Assembly (NCBI RefSeq): GCF_030705605.1
Contig: NZ_JAPCKK010000016.1
Location: forward strand, 868,001 to 932,000
Direction: 5' to 3'
DNA length: 64,000 bases
From: Paenibacillus zeirhizosphaerae
GTDB taxonomy: Bacteria > Bacillota > Bacilli > Paenibacillales > Paenibacillaceae
Part shown: piece by piece, positions 60,456 to 64,000 of the stretch
Layout of the letters: every line of letters starts with the position of its first letter
Position numbering within the stretch: the first letter of the stretch is position 1
Notes under the pieces: model-generated
Databases searched by the model: none
Seen by the model: the letters and a program-made list of their open reading frames with translations, nothing else
Told to the model about the DNA's origin: nothing
Program-made: the position numbers and the translations under genes

Positions 60456-60950
60456 TTAAGAAGGCGGGGTGGGATAGTGCTTGGCACCCTCATTGCGATG
60501 CGCAATCCTCGCGGAAGCGGCTGCTGCCAGACCTGCGACAAGGTCGTCCAGGAAGACGTGAACACCTTGATCTTTGCGGTTAAGCTGCTTCATGATACCT
60601 GTTTTATCTTTATCCACGTATCCGAAGCTTGTTAAGCCGATCATGCCATACACACTGGTGATTCCCAGAGCAAGGGTTTCATCGACCCCGAACAATGGTT
60701 CATCCGCTTCCATCAGCGCCTGCAAGGGCTGGGGCAGAAGCCCCTTCTCCGCCAGCTCATCCAATGCAATTCCTGTATAGAGCGTATACTGCACTTCCCT
60801 TTTCTGCAAAACAGCTCTGACGCTCTCAACACATTCCTCTAAAGTCAGATCCGGATAATAGCCATGCTGCAAATGAAAAACAATGTCGGCAATGGACTCG
60901 ATCCCGACTCCCCTGCGCTCCAGCAGCTCTTCTACATACGCCTTTGACAT
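60456..60950 (-). CDS. pgpA: Phosphatidylglycerophosphatase A (YutG family)
   Basis: A 164-aa protein of the PgpA family, which removes phosphate from phosphatidylglycerophosphate to form phosphatidylglycerol. I chose ATG at 60948-60950 (GGAGGGAGCC upstream); a longer frame would overlap dnaE. The sequence begins SKAYVEELLERRGVGIESIA. The C-terminal GVHVFLDDLVAGLAAAASAR is the family metal-binding D-D motif. Bacillus YutG-type PgpA proteins may be cytoplasmic or membrane-attached. It follows the dnaE stop by about 130 bases. Confidence 0.85.
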   Translation of the reverse strand: MSKAYVEELLERRGVGIESIADIVFHLQHGYYPDLTLEECVESVRAVLQKREVQYTLYTGIALDELAEKGLLPQPLQALMEADEPLFGVDETLALGITSVYGMIGLTSFGYVDKDKTGIMKQLNRKDQGVHVFLDDLVAGLAAAASARIAHRNEGAKHYPTPPS

Positions 60951-61083
60951 AGGCTCCCTCCGTTTCACCACAGCCGAACGACTTCGGCTTTTGCGAACCC
61001 GTGAAATATTTGAAATCAGTTCGCCAGTGTTTTCAAGTGTATGCGAAAGAGAGCTAAATAGTTCAAAAATGATCCATAATAGG

Positions 61084-64000
61084 TCATCTAACCCGGACCG
61101 AATCCTTGCCAAGCAGCGCCTCAAGCTGTCCGAAAAGCTCCTGCGATGGCTTGATTCTGTAGGCCCCGCTCAGTGCCAGCAGCTTCTGGCTGCTCTCGTA
61201 GAAAAGTATGGTCTCCAGCGGACCTCTATGCTCCTGCAGCACCTGCTTCAGCCGTGTAAGCAGCTCCGCATCCTTCTCCGCCTGCCGTGTGATCTTGATA
61301 AATACGCGCTGAGTCGGGGTCTTCTCTGCAAGAGCTGCAGCCGGGGCCTTAGCCCGGGACTCCACGGCTTGGACCGTCGCACCGGTTTGCGAGCGGGCAT
61401 GGACCTGTGCTCCGCCGCTCGCTGGAGTATTCGACTGCGGACGCGTCCCAACCGACAGTCTATGCCGCAGCCGCTCCAGCTCATCCCTGCCAAGCGGTCC
61501 GACTTCGTCGGCGAGCAGCTTGAAATGCTCGTCCTGCTGCTGAACCTTTGCACGCACAGCCAAGAGAGCCCCCTTTTCAACCAGCCGCTGGCTGCGACGC
61601 CATACTTCGGGAAACAATACAACCTCACAGCGTTCGATCTGGTCCTCCAGCTCAATAAAGGCCATAGGCTTGCCCTGCTTCGTCGTAATGGTTTTGAGTG
61701 ATACTACCATGCCTGCGGTAACTACCACCACATCGTCCTCCTCCTCGGCCAGCTCCCTCAGCCTGTCAGCCCCCGCCGTCTCCAGCGCTTCTTCAAAATC
61801 GTCCAGCGGGTGGCCGGACAAGTAGAGCCCCAGCAGTTCACGTTCCAGCTCCAACTGCTGGCCGCCGCTGAAGGGAGGCACCTCAGGGTACGGGATTTCC
61901 CAATTCGGGGTCTCCACAAAATCAAACATCTGAATCTGCAGGTCATCCCGTTCCTTACGCCATTTCAGGGCCGCTTCCACCGTTTCGTCAAGCATGGCCA
62001 GAAGCTGTGCACGGTGCCCCGGCAATGAATCAAACGCGCCTGCCTGAATCAGAGATTCAATGACTCTTTTGTTGCAGACACGCAAATCCACGCGGCGGCA
62101 GAAATCCAAGAGGCTGTCAAACGGCTTCTCGGCACGGACAGCCAGAATGCTTTCCATCGCCTGGGTTCCAACATTCTTGATGGCTGCGAGTCCGAAGCGG
62201 ATGTTCCCTGGCCTGGACTCGTCCTCTGCCTGGTCGCCGCCAGTAATTTTCGGGGCTACAGGCGTAAACAGCACTCCGCTTTCATTGACATCCGGTGGCA
62301 GCACTTCAATGGCCATTCGTCTGCATTCAACAACATATTCCGCCACCTTGCGGTGGCTGCCCATGACAGCGGCCAGCATAGAGGACATGAAATGAACCGG
62401 ATAATGGGCCTTCAGATATGCCGTCTGGAAAGCCAGCACACCGTATGCGGCGGCATGAGCGCGGGGAAAGCCGTAATCGGCGAAACGGACGATCATATCA
62501 TACACAGCCTCCGCCTCCGTCTCCGAGTAACCCTGCTTCAAGCTTCCCTGCACAAAATGTCCGCGCTCCCGATCCAATACCTCACGCTTTTTCTTGGACA
62601 CCGCCCGGCGCAGCAAATCGGCGTCTCCCAACGAAAAACCCGCCATGCGGGACGCAATCTGCATAATCTGCTCCTGGTATACGATAATGCCAAAGGTATC
62701 CTTAAGGATCGGTTCCAGGTCGGGATGCGGGTATTGAACCTCCGATTTCCCGTGTTTGGCCTCAATAAATTTCGGGATAAACTCCATTGGGCCCGGCCGA
62801 TACAATGCAAGTACAGAGATGATATCCTCAAAGCCCGAAGGCTTCAGGTCTTTAAGAACCCGGCGCATCCCCGCTGATTCCAGTTGGAATACGCCCGTCG
62901 TATCCCCGTGCCCCAGCATATCGTATGTGAGGCTGTCGTCGTCGCTGATCTCGTTAAAATCGGGACTACGGCCATACTGCTCACGAATCCACTGCTGGCA
63001 GCGCTCTATAATGGACAGTGTGCGCAAACCGAGAAAATCCATTTTGAGCAGGCCGATCGATTCCAGATTTTCCATGGAGTACTGGGTCAGCGGAATCCCT
63101 TCCCCACCTTCCTGCAGCGGAACCGCATCCGTCAAGGGAGATTGCGAAATAACAACACCCGCAGCGTGCGTCGAGGCATGACGCGGCATACCTTCCACCT
63201 TCATGGCCATATCCAACAGGTTACGCGCCCGAGGCTTCGTCTCGTACAGCTCCTTCAGCTCGGGGCTGATCTCCAGCGCCCTATGGATATGAATGCCCAA
63301 CTGTCCGGGAATCAGCTTCGCCGCTTTGTCCACCTCACCGAACGGCACATTTAGCGCACGGCCGACATCGCGCACGGCAGCCCGGGCAGCCAGCGTTCCA
63401 AAGGTAATGATCTGGGCGACATGCTCTCGGCCGTATTTCGCAACTACGTACGTGATCACCTCGTCCCGCCGCTCGTCGCTGAAATCGATATCAATGTCCG
63501 GCATGCTGACCCGCTCAGGGTTCAGAAAGCGTTCGAAAAGCAGCTTGTACTTGATGGGGTCAACATTCGTGATCTCCAGCACATAAGCCACTAGACTGCC
63601 TGCCGAAGATCCCCTCCCCGGCCCGGTCACGATCCCGTTACGATGAGCAAATGCGATAAAATCCCATACAATCAAAAAATAGTCACTGAATCCCATGCTT
63701 TCGATCGTAGCGAGCTCATAATCCAATCTGGATGTCAACTGCTTCCGGCCTTCCGGATCTGTCCACATCGGGCTGGCAGCATAACGTTTCTCCAATCCCT
63801 CGCCGCACAGCTGCTTCAAGTAAGCAGAAGGTGTCATGCCCTCAGGCAAAGGCCGGTAAGCTGGCAGGATCGATTTGCCGAATTCCAGCTCCACATTGCA
63901 CTGCCGTGCAATTTTCACCGTGTTCTCCAACGCTTCCGGTAGATGGGGAAATAATTGGTTCATTTCCTCTGCACTCTTAAAATAAAGCTGATCCGTCGGA
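61084..64000 (-). CDS. dnaE: DNA polymerase III alpha subunit DnaE (5' end cut by window)
   Basis: Replicative or lagging-strand polymerase of the DnaE group. The frame runs from the window end (TDQLYFKSAEEMNQL) to the stop at 61084, over 970 codons, so the N-terminal PHP domain is mostly outside. The polymerase core has GPGRGSSAGSLVAYVLEITN, MPDIDIDFSDERRDEVITY (catalytic aspartates) and LKMDFLGLRTLSIIE. The tail holds helix-hairpin-helix SLIQAGAFDSL and an OB fold (VVVTAGMVVSLKTITTKQGK). It belongs with pgpA and accDA. Confidence 0.95.
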   Translation of the reverse strand, partial: PTDQLYFKSAEEMNQLFPHLPEALENTVKIARQCNVELEFGKSILPAYRPLPEGMTPSAYLKQLCGEGLEKRYAASPMWTDPEGRKQLTSRLDYELATIESMGFSDYFLIVWDFIAFAHRNGIVTGPGRGSSAGSLVAYVLEITNVDPIKYKLLFERFLNPERVSMPDIDIDFSDERRDEVITYVVAKYGREHVAQIITFGTLAARAAVRDVGRALNVPFGEVDKAAKLIPGQLGIHIHRALEISPELKELYETKPRARNLLDMAMKVEGMPRHASTHAAGVVISQSPLTDAVPLQEGGEGIPLTQYSMENLESIGLLKMDFLGLRTLSIIERCQQWIREQYGRSPDFNEISDDDSLTYDMLGHGDTTGVFQLESAGMRRVLKDLKPSGFEDIISVLALYRPGPMEFIPKFIEAKHGKSEVQYPHPDLEPILKDTFGIIVYQEQIMQIASRMAGFSLGDADLLRRAVSKKKREVLDRERGHFVQGSLKQGYSETEAEAVYDMIVRFADYGFPRAHAAAYGVLAFQTAYLKAHYPVHFMSSMLAAVMGSHRKVAEYVVECRRMAIEVLPPDVNESGVLFTPVAPKITGGDQAEDESRPGNIRFGLAAIKNVGTQAMESILAVRAEKPFDSLLDFCRRVDLRVCNKRVIESLIQAGAFDSLPGHRAQLLAMLDETVEAALKWRKERDDLQIQMFDFVETPNWEIPYPEVPPFSGGQQLELERELLGLYLSGHPLDDFEEALETAGADRLRELAEEEDDVVVVTAGMVVSLKTITTKQGKPMAFIELEDQIERCEVVLFPEVWRRSQRLVEKGALLAVRAKVQQQDEHFKLLADEVGPLGRDELERLRHRLSVGTRPQSNTPASGGAQVHARSQTGATVQAVESRAKAPAAALAEKTPTQRVFIKITRQAEKDAELLTRLKQVLQEHRGPLETILFYESSQKLLALSGAYRIKPSQELFGQLEALLGKDSVRVR

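Overview
The window looks like chromosomal DNA of a Paenibacillus-like, spore-forming Firmicute. The evidence is the gene order dnaE-(pgpA)-accD-accA-pyk ... ytvI/fxsA ... citZ-icd-mdh ... phoP-phoR ... polA-mutM-ytaF-coaE ... nrdR, which follows the known Bacillus backbone, together with an alpha/beta-type spore protein (SASP), strong AGGAGG-type ribosome sites, many GTG/TTG starts and CcpA-type cre sites. Almost all backbone genes lie on the minus strand. The taxon is inferred from gene content; no 16S gene is present.

Layout. (1) 1-3620: fructose operon fruR-fruK-fruA, with fruA cut by the window edge. (2) 3850-18383: a small unknown membrane protein, then a pectin/hemicellulose cluster on the minus strand: LplB-type permease, YesL/DUF624 protein, solute-binding lipoprotein, an internally deleted copy of that lipoprotein, GH105, GH28, an esterase, a pectinesterase, a 4-TM protein and GH43. 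The partner permease (LplC type) is divergent on the plus strand, and a membrane-bound AraC-type regulator closes the block. The hydrolases lack signal peptides, so the scheme is import of oligosaccharides and intracellular trimming. (3) 18632-21878: an AIM24-family gene and two MarR genes around a decayed transporter fragment and a dehydrogenase gene with an in-frame stop. (4) 22009-31048: an accessory region with an unknown 127-aa gene, transposase remnants, a type I-C CRISPR effector operon (cas3-cas5-cas8c-cas7) without cas4/cas1/cas2 or a CRISPR array, fragments of a second cas7, an SGNH hydrolase and an ester cyclase, a PD-(D/E)XK-like plus helix-turn-helix protein, and an array of four palindromes at about 52-bp period. 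It ends at tRNA-Ala(GGC). (5) 31216-43606: nrdR, SASP, a lytic transglycosylase, coaE, ytaF, mutM, polA, then a phosphate block (phoU, a second pstB, a CBS-methyl-accepting hybrid, phoP, phoR). (6) 43652-49042: an SDR oxidoreductase, a small membrane protein and the mdh/icd/citZ TCA operon. (7) 49420-64000: ytvI, fxsA, thioesterase, pstSCAB with a divergent LysR gene, pyk, accA/accD, a small conserved protein, pgpA and the 3' part of dnaE.

The most interesting part is the island at 19.5-31.0 kb. It shows repeated decay and reassortment: nonsense-mutated genes, short fragments of lost genes, an array-less CRISPR effector module beside one degenerate repeat-like sequence and a foreign cas7 fragment, and a nuclease/HTH gene downstream of a palindrome array with a strong intrinsic terminator directly before its start codon. 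The last is the best candidate for an uncharacterised system.
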